From: an uncultured Verrucomicrobiota bacterium
GTDB lineage: Bacteria; Verrucomicrobiota; Verrucomicrobiia; Limisphaerales; UBA9464
Direction of reading: 5' to 3'
Assembly (NCBI GenBank): GCA_903835555.1
Contig: CAILNN010000288.1
Coordinates: 1-42,568, forward strand
Length of the DNA: 42,568 nucleotides
The first letter of the stretch is position 1; every line of letters starts with the position of its first letter. A program made the position numbers and the translations under genes. This document shows positions 32,400-42,327 of this stretch, piece by piece. The notes under the pieces were generated by a model that saw only the letters and a program-made list of their open reading frames with translations, was not told the DNA's origin and did not search any database.

Positions 32400-32912
32400 A
32401 TGATGAACGTTCTCCGGGCTTTCTTTTGCATCAATACCGCCATTTGGCTGGGGGCGGGTCTCTTTCTCACCCTGGTTGTTGGTCCAACTCTTTTTTCCGC
32501 AGAATTATCCCAAGTCATCACCCGACGTCAGGCGGGGACAGTTGCGCAAGCCATCCTGGCTCGGTATTTCGCTGCACAATTGGTCTCTGCATCCGTGGCC
32601 TTGGCCGGAGCCATTCTCGCCCGGACCTTAGGTTGGAAGTGGCCACGGTTGGCAGTCCCGGTCGCGGTTCTATTGGTGATTCTTGTGGCTGTTGCCGGGT
32701 TTGGTCTCCAACCAAAAATGCATGCCTGGAATGAGCGTCGATATGCAGCCACGCCCGGTTCAACCGAAGAGCAGACAGCCAAAAAACAGTTCGGCCTGCT
32801 CCACGGATTCGCACAGTTGGGCAATCTGATTGTCCTCGTTGGAGTGGCTTTTCATGGCACCCAGCAGATGACGGCATTCGGAATTCCATCTGCCAAGCCA
32901 GCATCGGACTGA
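32400..32912 (+). CDS. DUF4149-type membrane protein
   Basis: About 170 residues with four predicted membrane segments: VLRAFFCINTAIWLGAGLFLTLVVGPTLF, AAQLVSASVALAGAILA, LAVPVAVLLVILVAVAGFGL and LGNLIVLVGVAFHG. The pattern with MHAWNERRYAATPG between helices 3 and 4, and the conserved F-x-x-L-H-G-x-x-Q motif (KKQFGLLHGFAQLGN), resembles DUF4149/TMEM205-like proteins of unknown role. Two adjacent ATGs at 32400 and 32403 are the likely start; the frame is open from 32346. Confidence 0.75.
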   Translation: MMNVLRAFFCINTAIWLGAGLFLTLVVGPTLFSAELSQVITRRQAGTVAQAILARYFAAQLVSASVALAGAILARTLGWKWPRLAVPVAVLLVILVAVAGFGLQPKMHAWNERRYAATPGSTEEQTAKKQFGLLHGFAQLGNLIVLVGVAFHGTQQMTAFGIPSAKPASD

Positions 32913-32965
32913 ATCACGCATGCCCTCGGGGAGCGGACGTCTCGTCCACTCATTCCGCGTTTCCG

Positions 32966-33367
32966 CTAGCATCCTTCGGTAACCGACCCATCTGATTTGG
33001 TGTCAGCAGTCTTTGTCCGCTTTCGAGGCTTCGGCAGGCGGGGAGCATCACCCCAAAGGCCTTCCAGATCATACCGCTCCCGAACATCCGCCTTCATCAC
33101 GTGGACAATGACGTCGAAATAATCTGCCACCAACCAGTTCGTCTGAGCACTTCCGTCGGTGCTGGTCGGCTCCAGATGATGTTCTGCCTTAAGCCGGTCC
33201 AGAATTTCGGATGCGATGGCACGAAGATGGGGTTCACTCGTTCCGCTTGCGATGACAAAGAAGTCTGTGACGCTGGAATGTTTGCGGACATCCAGCACGA
33301 CCACATCCTCGGCCTTTCGGTTCTCCGCCAGGTCGCGACAAAGTTGGGCCAGCTTTTTCGAATCCAT
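32966..33367 (-). CDS. rsfS: Ribosome silencing factor RsfS
   Basis: RsfS binds L14 and blocks 30S/50S joining under starvation. The 133-residue product shows LAENRKAEDVVVLDVRKHSSVTDFFVIASGTSEPHLRAIA and NWLVADYFDVIVHVMKADVRERYDLEGLWGDA, the family signature. Start at MDSKKLAQLCRDL (33367); the frame is open to 33421. The C-terminus carries a basic region (PKPRKRTKTADTK). Confidence 0.93.
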   Translation of the reverse strand: MDSKKLAQLCRDLAENRKAEDVVVLDVRKHSSVTDFFVIASGTSEPHLRAIASEILDRLKAEHHLEPTSTDGSAQTNWLVADYFDVIVHVMKADVRERYDLEGLWGDAPRLPKPRKRTKTADTKSDGSVTEGC

Positions 33368-33523
33368 CAGGAGCCAAAGATGACCTGAAATCGAGCAGAA
33401 AGGAAAGCAACGACTTTTCAATGCCGGTCTGTCGTCGCCTTGAGCATCGGTCTAGAAGATAAGCGTGGGGGGAAGGAAGAATCGACCTCTTGACGAACGC
33501 ACTTTGTGTGGCAAAGTGGCTCC

Positions 33524-34150
33524 GTGAGCCGCGAGATCCAAGACCATCTTCTGGTCATCCGAACGCTAATGGAGCGCAGCGCTCTGTATCGGCGGGCGCT
33601 TGCACCGGTTTTCACCATTGCCGGAGTCCTTGGAATGGTTTCTAGCTTTTTCGGTTGGCGATTCCATGTCGTTCAAACGGTTCAATTTGTCGCGTGGTGG
33701 CTTGGAGTCGCATCGTTTGGGCTGTTAATTGCCATCCTCATGATCCGCCGCCAGGCGTGGCACGCCGGGGAATCGTTTTGGACGTTGCCCGCAAAGCGGG
33801 TTGCCGCAGCTATGGCCCCCGCTCTCACCGTGGGGCTCGTTACCACGATCTTGATCACTCAACTGCCGTTGGATTCCCATGCCGCGATCGTTGTTCTGGT
33901 TTCCCTTTGGCACCTGACTTACGGACTTGCCCTGATGTCCGCTGGCTTTTTTACACCCCGCGGTATCCGTCGGCTCGGGGGGCTTTTCTTGGGCTGCGGC
34001 TTGGTCGTTTCCGCGCTTTATGGCGATTCGAGGACGGCGTTCCTTCTCGATCCACTTGCACAACACCTGATAATGGGCACGACTTTTGGTGTTGGGCATC
34101 TGCTAGCCGCAGGATGGCTGCGCGTCACCGAACCTTCCCGTGAACCGTGA
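33524..34150 (+). CDS. Multi-pass membrane protein paired with a winged-helix regulator
   Basis: About 208 residues with five to six hydrophobic helices: VFTIAGVLGMVSSFFGW, VAWWLGVASFGLLIAILMI, MAPALTVGLVTTILITQLPL, AAIVVLVSLWHLTYGLALMSAGFF and LGGLFLGCGLVVSALYG. There is no recognisable catalytic motif. The GTG at 33524 (VSREIQDHLLVI) is taken as start; an ATG at 33506 is in frame. The stop overlaps the regulator's GTG by four bases (GTGA), so the two are co-translated; such membrane-regulator pairs are common, and the regulator may control this gene. Confidence 0.75.
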   Translation: MSREIQDHLLVIRTLMERSALYRRALAPVFTIAGVLGMVSSFFGWRFHVVQTVQFVAWWLGVASFGLLIAILMIRRQAWHAGESFWTLPAKRVAAAMAPALTVGLVTTILITQLPLDSHAAIVVLVSLWHLTYGLALMSAGFFTPRGIRRLGGLFLGCGLVVSALYGDSRTAFLLDPLAQHLIMGTTFGVGHLLAAGWLRVTEPSREP

Positions 34151-34455
34151 CGCCCGATGTCTTCCAAGACCTGGATCGCACGATCCACGAAAAGGGACGT
34201 ATGGGCATCATGGCCATGCTGGCGGCCTCGCCCGAGATTTCGTTTACCGATCTGCGCACTGCCCTTGCGATGACGGACGGGAACCTAACAACTCACCTTC
34301 GGACGCTCCAGGAAGCGGGATACGTGACATTGGAAAAATCAGTACGGAATCGACGCTCGCTGACCAGTTGCCAGCTTACTCCAGTCGGGCGGAATGCCTT
34401 TCGAGAGTATGTCGCTGCCCTTGAACGATTTGTTGCCTCCAATCGCAATATATGA
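34147..34455 (+). CDS. Winged-helix transcriptional regulator
   Basis: A 102-residue DNA-binding protein of the 'winged helix DNA-binding' group (MarR/ArsR-like, HTH_34 style). Visible: HEKGRMGIMAMLAASPEISFTDLRTALAMTDGNLTTHLRTLQEAGYVTLEKSVRNRRSLTSCQLTPVGRNAFREYVAAL, i.e. helix-turn-helix, wing and C-terminal helix. The start is the GTG overlapping the membrane gene stop. It probably regulates the operon; the ligand is unknown. Confidence 0.88.
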   Translation: MTPDVFQDLDRTIHEKGRMGIMAMLAASPEISFTDLRTALAMTDGNLTTHLRTLQEAGYVTLEKSVRNRRSLTSCQLTPVGRNAFREYVAALERFVASNRNI

Positions 34456-34498
34456 CCCAACCTTTGGACTTTCGCTTTGCCATACAAAGTTAATGCCT

Positions 34499-35353
34499 AT
34501 GAAAATCATCCGAGCTGCAGCTCTGGGTATGTGTTTTGGTGTTCGGGATGCCCTGGCCCTTGCCCGGGCGGAAGGTTCTAATCGCCCCCTTACCATCTTG
34601 GGGCAATTGGCCCACAATCCTGCTATCCTTGCCGATCTGGAGCGGAGCGGTATACAAATGGAGTCTGACTTGGCCAGGGTCCAAACGACCGCCGTGATGA
34701 TAACCGCCCACGGTGCCAGTAATCGGCGAATCACCCAGTTGCGGCAATTAGGCCACCACGTCATCGAGGCCACTTGTCCGCTGGTCCATGTCGCCCATCG
34801 CGCTCTCGCTCTACTGGCGGAAGCGGGTCACCATCCACTGGTCATTGGCCAACGCGGGCACGTCGAAGTCATTGGCTTGACGGAAGATTACTCTCAGTGC
34901 GATATCATTCTCTCAGAATCCGATATCGATCAACTCTCTCCCCGTCCAAGCTGGGGGGTAGTTGCCCAAACAACCCAGCCCGCTCGACGGGTCCGCGCTT
35001 TAGTTCAGTATCTGCAGCAGCGTTTTCCGTCGGCTTCGATCCACTTTCGTGATACCGTTTGCCAACCGACCAAGCTTCGACAGGAGGCAGCTGATTCACT
35101 GGCATCCCAATGCTCGATCGTCATCGTCGTGGGCGGGCGGCAAAGCAACAATACCCGCGAATTGGCCGAAACAATACGAAAATCCTGCCCCAAAGTCTAT
35201 CAGATCGAGGGCCCCGATCAGCTATTGGAGCATTGGTTTTCCCCCCTCGATACCGTCGGCTTGACGGCTGGCACATCCACCCCCGATGAATTGGTGCTGG
35301 CAGTCGAAGGTCGGTTGACGGTCATTGGCAACCGCCTTCTTGCCCCAGCTTGA
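34499..35353 (+). CDS. ispH: 4-hydroxy-3-methylbut-2-enyl diphosphate reductase IspH
   Basis: IspH is the last enzyme of the MEP isoprenoid pathway, a [4Fe-4S] reductase producing IPP and DMAPP. The three cluster cysteines are in G-M-C-F-G-V (near residue 12), EATCPLVHVAH and FRDTVCQPTKLRQEAADS. The catalytic HG (TAHGAS), the GHVEVIG loop with Glu, and the S-N-N-T motif (RQSNNTRELAE) are all present. It is 284 residues long. Start at ATG 34499 (MKIIRAAALG); an ATG two codons upstream is equally possible. Ends four bases from the convergent clpB stop. Confidence 0.95.
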   Translation: MKIIRAAALGMCFGVRDALALARAEGSNRPLTILGQLAHNPAILADLERSGIQMESDLARVQTTAVMITAHGASNRRITQLRQLGHHVIEATCPLVHVAHRALALLAEAGHHPLVIGQRGHVEVIGLTEDYSQCDIILSESDIDQLSPRPSWGVVAQTTQPARRVRALVQYLQQRFPSASIHFRDTVCQPTKLRQEAADSLASQCSIVIVVGGRQSNNTRELAETIRKSCPKVYQIEGPDQLLEHWFSPLDTVGLTAGTSTPDELVLAVEGRLTVIGNRLLAPA

Positions 35354-35357
35354 TCAA

Positions 35358-37967
35358 TCAAGGATTAACCCGAACCAACTCCAGTGTGTCTTCTGGCGTG
35401 ACTGTCGCTTGCACATGGCTTCCCGGCCCGAATTCGCCTGCCAGCATTTGCTCGGCCAGCGGATTCAGCAGCAAATCCTGAATGGCCCGCTTGAGTGGAC
35501 GTGCCCCGAATTGGGGATCGTATCCCTCCCGCGATAAGAGTCGAGTGGCTTCAGGGGTAACGCTTAATTGGATTCCCTGTTGGGCCACCCGCGCTGCAAC
35601 CTTGTTCAGTTGACGTTCCACAATCAGGTTCAGCTCAGATTCACCCAAGCTATCAAATAAGATCGTCTCATCAATTCGGTTGAGAAATTCCGGACGGAAA
35701 TGCCGTTTTAGCTCTGCAAGGACCTTTTCTTCCATCGATCGACGAGCCGTCGGGTTTGTCTTTCCGTCCAGAAAATACTCTTGGATGATATGCGACCCCA
35801 AATTTGAAGTCATTATCACCAGCACGTTCTTGAAATCAACTGTGCGTCCCTGTCCATCCGTCAATCGTCCATCATCCAACACCTGCAGGAGGATGTTAAA
35901 GACATCAGGATGGGCCTTTTCAATTTCGTCCAGTAAGACCACCGAATAGGGACGCCGCCGAACCGCCTCACTCAATTGACCGCCCTCTTCATATCCAACA
36001 TAGCCGGGAGGTGCCCCGATGAGTCTGGAAACGGCGTGCTTCTCCATGTACTCCGACATATCGATTCGGATCATGGCATTTTCGTCATCGAAGAGGAATT
36101 CGGCCAATGCCCGCGCCAGCTCCGTCTTTCCCACCCCGGTCGGACCCAGGAAAATAAAGGAACCAATTGGGCGGTTCGGGTCCTGCAATCCAGAGCGAGC
36201 TCGACGAACCGCATTCGCTACCGCGCGAATCGCCTGTTTCTGGCCCGCCACGCGAGTGGACAGACGCGACTCCATTTGGACCAGTCGCTCCCGGTCTCCT
36301 TCCAGCATCTTCGCCACCGGGATACCCGTCCAAGCGGCTACCACCTTGGCGATATCTTCATCCGTGACCTCTTGCGACAGCAGCCGTTGCCCGGTTGGTA
36401 TCGATCGCAATGCTTTCTCAGCTTCGGCAAGTTGGCGCTGTAAGTCCGGGAGCCTCCCATATTGAATCTCCGACGCCCGGGCAAGTTCACCCCGTCGTTC
36501 GGCTTGTTCCAATTCGGCTTTAGCAGCTTCCACTCCGGCATTGACGATGCTGACTGCGTCCAATGCCGCCTTTTCGTTTTGCCATTGAGCGTTCAACCGC
36601 TTTTGACCCTCCCGCAGATTAGCTAACTCCTCCTCGATCTTTTGGTTTCGGGCCTTGGAAATTTCATCCTTCTCCTTGGAAAGAGCGGTTCTCTCTATCT
36701 CTAGCTGCAAAATCTGTCGGTCGAGTTTGTCGATCACCGTCGGTTTGGAATCCAGTTCCATCTTGAGCCGGGATGCAGATTCGTCCATCAGATCAACCGC
36801 TTTATCCGGGAGAAATCGTTCGGTAATGTATCGGTGCGAAAGTGTGGCGGCAGCAACCAAGGCAACATCCTGAATCCGGACGGCATGGTGCGTTTCATAA
36901 CGCTCTTTCAAGCCCCGTAGGATGGCAATCGTGTTTTCAACGCTTGGCTCAGCGACATGCACCGGCTGGAATCGGCGCTCGAGTGCAGCGTCCTTTTCAA
37001 TATGCTTTCGATACTCATCCAGCGTGGTCGCCCCAATACATCGCAGTTCGCCCCGAGCCAATTGGGGCTTCAGTAGGTTGGATGCGTCCGCCGCCCCTTC
37101 TGCCTGCCCCGCACCGACGATGGTATGGAGTTCGTCAATGAAGAGAATCACCCGACCTTCGCTGGAGGTTACCTCTTTGAGAAATGCCTTGAGCCGTTCT
37201 TCAAATTCCCCGCGAAACTTGGCTCCCGCAACCATCGCGCCCAAGTCCACCGCAATAATGCGCTTATTCTTGAGCAGCTCCGGCACATCCCCACTGACAA
37301 TTCGCCTCGCCAGTCCTTCTACGATGGCCGTCTTTCCAACCCCAGGTTCACCAATAAGCACGGGGTTGTTCTTGGTCCGTCGAGTGAGTACTTGCATGAC
37401 CCGTCGAATTTCTTCGTCGCGACCAATCACCGGGTCAATCTTCCCCTGCCGAGCCATTTCGGTCAGATCACGTCCATATTTTTCCAAGGCTTGGAATTTG
37501 TCTTCCGGGGTCGCGTCCACGACCCGCTGATTTCCGCGAAGTTCCGAAAGAACTTTCAGCACCGGGTCACGCTGAATGCCATGGCGGGATAGAAGTTTCT
37601 TGAGTGACGCCCCCCCCTTGCCGATGAGCGCCAGTAGCAGATGTTCGGTCGAAACATACTCATCCTTGAGTTTGCGAGCCTCGGCAGGGGCCTCATTCAG
37701 TATGCTTTGGAGGTCCGCCGACGGGTAAATGGCTTGCCCGCCTACCACCTTGGCGCGACGTCCCAGTTCACCTTCAATTTCCGAGGCCAAGCTCGGAAGT
37801 GCGACTCCAAGCTTTTGAAGCAGGGGCGGAATGAGACTTTCCCGCTGGCGCATCAGTGCGAGAAGTAAATGCTCTCCATCCAATTGTTGGTGACCGCGCT
37901 CTTGCGCGATTTGCTGCGCTTCGGCGATGACCTCCTGGGCCTTCAATGTCAGTTTTTCAGGACTCAT
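35358..37967 (-). CDS. clpB: ATP-dependent chaperone ClpB
   Basis: An 869-residue hexameric disaggregase. N-domain repeats ([28 protein letters not shown]), first AAA module with [15 protein letters not shown] and [10 protein letters not shown], the long coiled-coil middle domain ([23 protein letters not shown] and [22 protein letters not shown]), and second AAA module with [15 protein letters not shown] and [16 protein letters not shown]. The C-terminal [16 protein letters not shown] is typical. The start is MSPEKLTL at 37967, since the 18 preceding codons do not match ClpB. No CIRCE or HrcA site was seen upstream. Confidence 0.97.
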   Translation of the reverse strand: MSPEKLTLKAQEVIAEAQQIAQERGHQQLDGEHLLLALMRQRESLIPPLLQKLGVALPSLASEIEGELGRRAKVVGGQAIYPSADLQSILNEAPAEARKLKDEYVSTEHLLLALIGKGGASLKKLLSRHGIQRDPVLKVLSELRGNQRVVDATPEDKFQALEKYGRDLTEMARQGKIDPVIGRDEEIRRVMQVLTRRTKNNPVLIGEPGVGKTAIVEGLARRIVSGDVPELLKNKRIIAVDLGAMVAGAKFRGEFEERLKAFLKEVTSSEGRVILFIDELHTIVGAGQAEGAADASNLLKPQLARGELRCIGATTLDEYRKHIEKDAALERRFQPVHVAEPSVENTIAILRGLKERYETHHAVRIQDVALVAAATLSHRYITERFLPDKAVDLMDESASRLKMELDSKPTVIDKLDRQILQLEIERTALSKEKDEISKARNQKIEEELANLREGQKRLNAQWQNEKAALDAVSIVNAGVEAAKAELEQAERRGELARASEIQYGRLPDLQRQLAEAEKALRSIPTGQRLLSQEVTDEDIAKVVAAWTGIPVAKMLEGDRERLVQMESRLSTRVAGQKQAIRAVANAVRRARSGLQDPNRPIGSFIFLGPTGVGKTELARALAEFLFDDENAMIRIDMSEYMEKHAVSRLIGAPPGYVGYEEGGQLSEAVRRRPYSVVLLDEIEKAHPDVFNILLQVLDDGRLTDGQGRTVDFKNVLVIMTSNLGSHIIQEYFLDGKTNPTARRSMEEKVLAELKRHFRPEFLNRIDETILFDSLGESELNLIVERQLNKVAARVAQQGIQLSVTPEATRLLSREGYDPQFGARPLKRAIQDLLLNPLAEQMLAGEFGPGSHVQATVTPEDTLELVRVNP

Positions 37968-38128
37968 ACAAATTGGAAGCGCAACAACGATGCCGAGCCT
38001 AAAACCTCCATTCTTTCCCAATTTCGGCCATTTTCGTCGCCCAACGCAGGGTTGATCAGGACAGACTGGCGCTATCTGATGATGGAAGTGAGACGGATTG
38101 TCTCAATTGCCTGCATCGCCCCGAACCT

Positions 38129-38857
38129 TCACTTCAAGTCTTCTCCGCTCAATCCACCCACCGTCCAATCCAAGTTGTAGATGAAGCCCGTAGCATCTTT
38201 GAATGGGGCGTTTAGTTTTGGATACAACGCAAATTCGGAATGGGTATCCACGAAAAGCAGGGACATGCCGCGAGCTCCATGCCCGGAGCTGGCCGTGCCG
38301 CCCCGTACGTCATTCCACTTCCCTTTAGCACTGGCGAAACAAGGCGAGATGGCCTTCTTCGACGGCGACTTGACTTCGGGCATCCGTCGAAGACGAAGGC
38401 TGGCACCGTCATCTGTGTGGTAGAATTGGTTGTAGTAATAATACGAACACGGAAAAAGAAGTTCGTTGGTGGCGATCGGATAATTATTGGCGATCGTCCA
38501 TTCGATGTTGAACCCCCGTCCGGCATCCGCTGGACAGAGGTAAAACGCCCGTGCGTTGGTGCTAATGTACGGATTCAGCAGCTTCAACAGGTCCACGAAG
38601 CCCATTTGCGGCCAGTCTCGGCCCGAGTAGGGAAATCCGTCTCGATTGTCCGGGAGGTAGAGCGAATAGGTTACCCCAATTTGCCGTAAATTGGAAATGC
38701 AGCGAGCCAAATTGGCCTTGCTCTTTGCCCGCGCCAAGGCGGGGAGAAGCATTCCTGCCAGGATGGCAATAATGGCAACGACGACCAGTAGCTCAATCAA
38801 GGTGAAGGCTTTGCGCCGGAACCAGTTAACGCGGAACCGAATTTCTCGAAGGTCCAT
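38129..38857 (-). CDS. Pseudopilin-like protein (prepilin N-terminal cleavage/methylation motif)
   Basis: The 242-residue protein begins with a short basic leader (RFRVNWFRRKA) and the class III prepilin motif FTLIELLVVVAIIAILAGMLLPALA, followed by the KSKANLARCISNLRQIGVTYSLYLPDN region. This is the pattern of the large paralogous pseudopilin families in Verrucomicrobiota and Planctomycetota, type II secretion G/H-like or DUF1559-related. The C-terminus is beta-rich (SLLFVDTHSEFALYPKL). An upstream frame to 39007 exists, but MDLREIRF at 38857 suits a pilin leader. No secretion-machinery genes are nearby. Confidence 0.88.
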   Translation of the reverse strand: MDLREIRFRVNWFRRKAFTLIELLVVVAIIAILAGMLLPALARAKSKANLARCISNLRQIGVTYSLYLPDNRDGFPYSGRDWPQMGFVDLLKLLNPYISTNARAFYLCPADAGRGFNIEWTIANNYPIATNELLFPCSYYYYNQFYHTDDGASLRLRRMPEVKSPSKKAISPCFASAKGKWNDVRGGTASSGHGARGMSLLFVDTHSEFALYPKLNAPFKDATGFIYNLDWTVGGLSGEDLK

Positions 38858-39225
38858 CGACAGGCGATTACGACCGGAACGGCCCGGTGAGTCAATGAAG
38901 CATACTGCCGAATTTTCGATGCCACGAATCGTTTCGGCCACCGATCGCGGAGGACGAACCATAGGGCATTCCCCAGGGGATACCACGGTGCCTTGGATCG
39001 CCATCAAGACATTTTATTTCAACATAAGTCTCAGAATACCAAATAATTACTCTTCTTGATTTTAATTGGATATAAAATCCTCTTGAAAAAATGCGCGCGA
39101 TCCTCTCTTATCAAATCCGGATTGCAATACCTTACGACGAAGCCCGCTGGCATGGTGCGACCTCTTGGTGCGACCTCTTTCATCGTCCATCGGCAAAATG
39201 TTTCTGTCGGCAACCGCCAACCCAA
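38858..39225. promoter_or_regulatory. Divergent intergenic region between the pseudopilin and the TSP3 protein
   Basis: About 368 bases. The stretch 39020-39090 is strongly AT-rich (CCAAATAATTACTCTTC, TATAAAAT at 39071-39078), as expected of divergent promoters. No further gene is supported; a TATAAAAT -10-like box faces the plus-strand gene but lacks a clear -35. Confidence 0.4.
39154..39179. repeat. 13-base tandem duplication in the leader of the TSP3 gene
   Basis: GGTGCGACCTCTT occurs twice without a gap, about 50 bases before the likely start codon. It is perfect, suggesting a recent slippage event in the untranslated leader. Confidence 0.85.
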
Positions 39226-42200
39226 ATGAAGACAAAGAAAAGCATTAAAAATCGGTTTGGGGAATTCCCGTTTTTGGGAATCCTGGTCAGGGGTGCCCTG
39301 GTTGCAGGAATCGTTTCAGTCGGTCTGTCCCGGCTGCATGCGGAGCCTGGCATCAGTAGGGGGCTTCTCCATGACTCCATGGCGGGCGTGAAAGAAGCAT
39401 GGGAAAATCGAAACCTTCAACCGCATTCCCAAGAGGTCCATTGGATTCACCCGTCTCTGGATGATCACGGAAAATGGCTCCTTCGGACCAATCGTTATAT
39501 TCAATTGGAATCGGGATTGAATTATTTGTCCCAGAAAGGCTTATGGGAGCCGAGCCTAATCGATATTGAGGCTCTGGAAGGCGGTGGGGCCGTCGCTCGC
39601 CACGGACAACACACCGTTCGGTTTTCAGGCCAGTTTAATACCACCAATACCATTGAAATGCGGTTGCCCGATGGCGCGAACATGGTGAGCCACGTCCACG
39701 GAATGGCCTACTATGATCCGACCCAAGACCGAGCGGTTCTCATTGGTGAAGCCCAGGACGCGGACGCCTGGCTCTATCCTCCCAATCAAATTCTATATCC
39801 CAACGCCTTCCAGTCCGTTTCCGCAGATGTTCGATACACCTACACCAAGGCGGGATTGGAACAAGACATCATCCTGCGCCAGGCTCCTCCGCCTCCAGAG
39901 GGGTTCGGATTGAATCCAGACGCCACTCGATTGGAGGTATGGACTGAGTTTGTCCAAGCACCCACACCGGGACGCCACCCACGAAAGCTTCCAATTGCCA
40001 ACGGTAGCGGAACTGTCCTGTCGTTGGATGATGATGAACTCGATTTTGGTTCCATGCGCATCGGCACAGGGCGGACTTTTACCGTCGGGGCGGAGGATAC
40101 AAGTTTGGCATTGGTGGCCAAGCAGTGGGTGGTTGACGGAGGCCGTCAATTCCTGATCGAGGCTGTGGTCCATTCGGCTCTCAATCCCGCATGGCTGACA
40201 TTGCCACCATCCTCTTCCGGCGGTGCGTCCATGGCCAGACCCATCCGCAGCCACCAGGAAGCCATGCACCGTCTGCCGGTTCGTTCGCAGGCAGTCCCGA
40301 AAAAGGGGGTTGCTATCCACCAAATGACACCGGCGATGATGGCTCAATCCACACGCAAACCGGGCCTGGTTTTGGACTATTACACGGTCAATTCCGGATT
40401 AACCAACTACCGTTTTCAGAGCGACACCACCTACCTGATCACCGGCCCAACTTCCGTTTCCGGTTCTCTGGCCACCTTCGAGGGAGGGACCGTCCTAAAA
40501 TACGCCCAAACAAATACGGCACGGCTGCAAATCAACACACCGATTGCCTGGCTCGGGGATTTTTATCAGCCGGTCGTCTTTACTGCTGCCGACGATTCCA
40601 CCGTGGGCGAGCAAACCAGCAGTCGCACTCCCTCCGGCTATTATGCCGATACGGCTCTCGACCTGGAAACACCCGGCGGAAATAACGCGTACACACTGGG
40701 GCATCTTAGAATAGCCTATGCCAAGACCGGAATTCTGCTCGATCTCGGTGCGGGCCATTCTTTCAGTCATGTTCAAATCCTCAATTGTCTGAATGGGATT
40801 CGGCCGCTTTCGACCGATTTCAGCCTACGAAACGCGTTGTTTGTCAACGTCTTGACCAACCTAAATGGGGTTGCTTCCACCGGTCGCGTGGAGCACCTGA
40901 CCGTCGATGGAGCCAGTTGGTTCAATGCCAATGGAACCTTTTCCTCCTCCAATCTATCCGTGACCAACTCAATACTCGCTGGGGTGACCAATCTCGGCGG
41001 TTACACGGGCACTGGTGTATCTGTCCTGCCATCGGCCACCGGCGTGTTTCAATCCGGTGGTGGCGGCAGTCATTACCTGGCGGACGGAAGCCCCTACCGC
41101 GATGTCGGAGTTGCCAGTATCAACTCGAACCTGGTGCGCGATTTCCGATGGTGCACCACCTTTCCTCCGTTGATTTGGACGAACTCCGTGGTCGCGAATA
41201 CGACCCTGACCCCGACGACCCAGCGCGACACGGACGCTCCTGACCTGGGCTATCATTACCCCGCATTGGACTATTATTTGCCATCGCCGATTTCAGTCAC
41301 CAACGCCACGCTGACTCTCGCCAATGGTGCAGCACTTGGATTTGCCGGCGGTTCGTGTGTCTGGCTCCAAGGAGGAGCATCACTTTCCAGTGTCGGTTGG
41401 GCGTTCCCAATGAATGTTCTGACTCGCTCTTCCACGGTTCAAGAGTCTCCCGCCGCAGGGACCGCAAACCCGCAGTCCTCGGACTCAATCGTCAACGGCT
41501 ACACCGGACCGAACCCGGTGGGAGTCCTGCCATCGGTGAATATGAAGTGGACCTCCATGTACATGAATACGCCTGTGGGTTACCAGTTTTATGCCGATTT
41601 TTCGACCTTTTTCTATTCTTCGATCCTGCTTCGGGATTGTCAGTTGTATGGAGGGACCTGTTATTTGCAGGCCTCTGGAAGTCCGTATGCCCCAACAACC
41701 GTTTTTGGCTTTTATAATAACCTGATCTATCGAAATACCTGGGATGTCGAAGGATTCGTTCAGTTTTCCTTCTTCAATCACTTGGCCCTAAATAGCTCGT
41801 TTTATTTCGGTCCTGGCGGAACAAACAATGCCTGGGTTGCGCGGGACAACGCATTCGATAACAGTAACGTCCTCGCTGACAACACCAATGCATTCGCGTA
41901 CTCCAATAATGCGTATATTGGGACCAATGGCTTGAGCCAATTGTTGCCCATTCAATCCAGCGATAAGGTATTCGCTTCATTTAGCTATACCAATGTGCCC
42001 AATGGATTGGGCCGTTGGTACCAAGGACAGACGAATCTGGTGGATGTCGGTAGCCAATTGGCTGGTTTATCCGACCTTTACCACGAAACAACCCAGCCCA
42101 ATCAAATCAAAGAGGCGAACACGCGAGTTGATATCGGTTTTCACTACGTTGCCGTCGATAGCCTTGGCAACCCTCTGGATGCCGACAGCGACGGATTTCC

Positions 42201-42327
42201 GGACTACGTCGAGGACGCCAATGGCAATGGCACGGTAGATAGCGGCGAGACCGATTGGAACTCCGGCTCCGACATGGGTTTCCGAATATACATTCTTCAA
42301 CCCCGAAGCAATTCTGACCTCCCCTAA
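39226..42327 (+). CDS. Large secreted beta-helix-like protein with TSP3-type calcium-binding tail
   Basis: A 1033-residue protein with a signal sequence (basic MKTKKSIKNR, then FLGILVRGALVAGIVSVGLSRLHA). The N-terminal ~350 residues are a conserved module frequently seen in Verrucomicrobiota (SGLNYLSQKGLWEPS, VRFSGQFNTTNTIEMRLPDG). The middle resembles a parallel beta-helix or repetitive right-handed fold (repeated segments such as LRIAYAKTGILLDLGAGHSF, LLRDCQLYGGTCYLQ). The end has D-A-D-S-D-G-F-P-D-Y-V-E-D-A-N-G-N-G, a thrombospondin type 3 calcium motif, then MGFRIYILQPRSNSDLP, a typical end of these proteins. Start at 39226 (MKTKKS); the frame is open from 39091. Role unknown, probably surface-exposed. 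Confidence 0.82.
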   Translation: MKTKKSIKNRFGEFPFLGILVRGALVAGIVSVGLSRLHAEPGISRGLLHDSMAGVKEAWENRNLQPHSQEVHWIHPSLDDHGKWLLRTNRYIQLESGLNYLSQKGLWEPSLIDIEALEGGGAVARHGQHTVRFSGQFNTTNTIEMRLPDGANMVSHVHGMAYYDPTQDRAVLIGEAQDADAWLYPPNQILYPNAFQSVSADVRYTYTKAGLEQDIILRQAPPPPEGFGLNPDATRLEVWTEFVQAPTPGRHPRKLPIANGSGTVLSLDDDELDFGSMRIGTGRTFTVGAEDTSLALVAKQWVVDGGRQFLIEAVVHSALNPAWLTLPPSSSGGASMARPIRSHQEAMHRLPVRSQAVPKKGVAIHQMTPAMMAQSTRKPGLVLDYYTVNSGLTNYRFQSDTTYLITGPTSVSGSLATFEGGTVLKYAQTNTARLQINTPIAWLGDFYQPVVFTAADDSTVGEQTSSRTPSGYYADTALDLETPGGNNAYTLGHLRIAYAKTGILLDLGAGHSFSHVQILNCLNGIRPLSTDFSLRNALFVNVLTNLNGVASTGRVEHLTVDGASWFNANGTFSSSNLSVTNSILAGVTNLGGYTGTGVSVLPSATGVFQSGGGGSHYLADGSPYRDVGVASINSNLVRDFRWCTTFPPLIWTNSVVANTTLTPTTQRDTDAPDLGYHYPALDYYLPSPISVTNATLTLANGAALGFAGGSCVWLQGGASLSSVGWAFPMNVLTRSSTVQESPAAGTANPQSSDSIVNGYTGPNPVGVLPSVNMKWTSMYMNTPVGYQFYADFSTFFYSSILLRDCQLYGGTCYLQASGSPYAPTTVFGFYNNLIYRNTWDVEGFVQFSFFNHLALNSSFYFGPGGTNNAWVARDNAFDNSNVLADNTNAFAYSNNAYIGTNGLSQLLPIQSSDKVFASFSYTNVPNGLGRWYQGQTNLVDVGSQLAGLSDLYHETTQPNQIKEANTRVDIGFHYVAVDSLGNPLDADSDGFPDYVEDANGNGTVDSGETDWNSGSDMGFRIYILQPRSNSDLP

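Noticed and set aside
32930..32960. GGACG-TCT-CGTCC hairpin after the DUF4149 gene as a repeat family member
   Set aside because: Too short to be distinguished from chance, and only loosely similar to the hairpin at 16518.
35340..35360. Small inverted repeat CTTGAT-CA-ATCAAG between ispH and clpB, as a terminator
   Set aside because: The loop would be two bases and there is no T run. The four-base gap between stops leaves little room for a terminator.
38090..38107. Hairpin TGAGAC-GGATT-GTCTCA between clpB and the pseudopilin gene
   Set aside because: A six-base stem without a T run on either strand; too weak to call a terminator or regulatory element.
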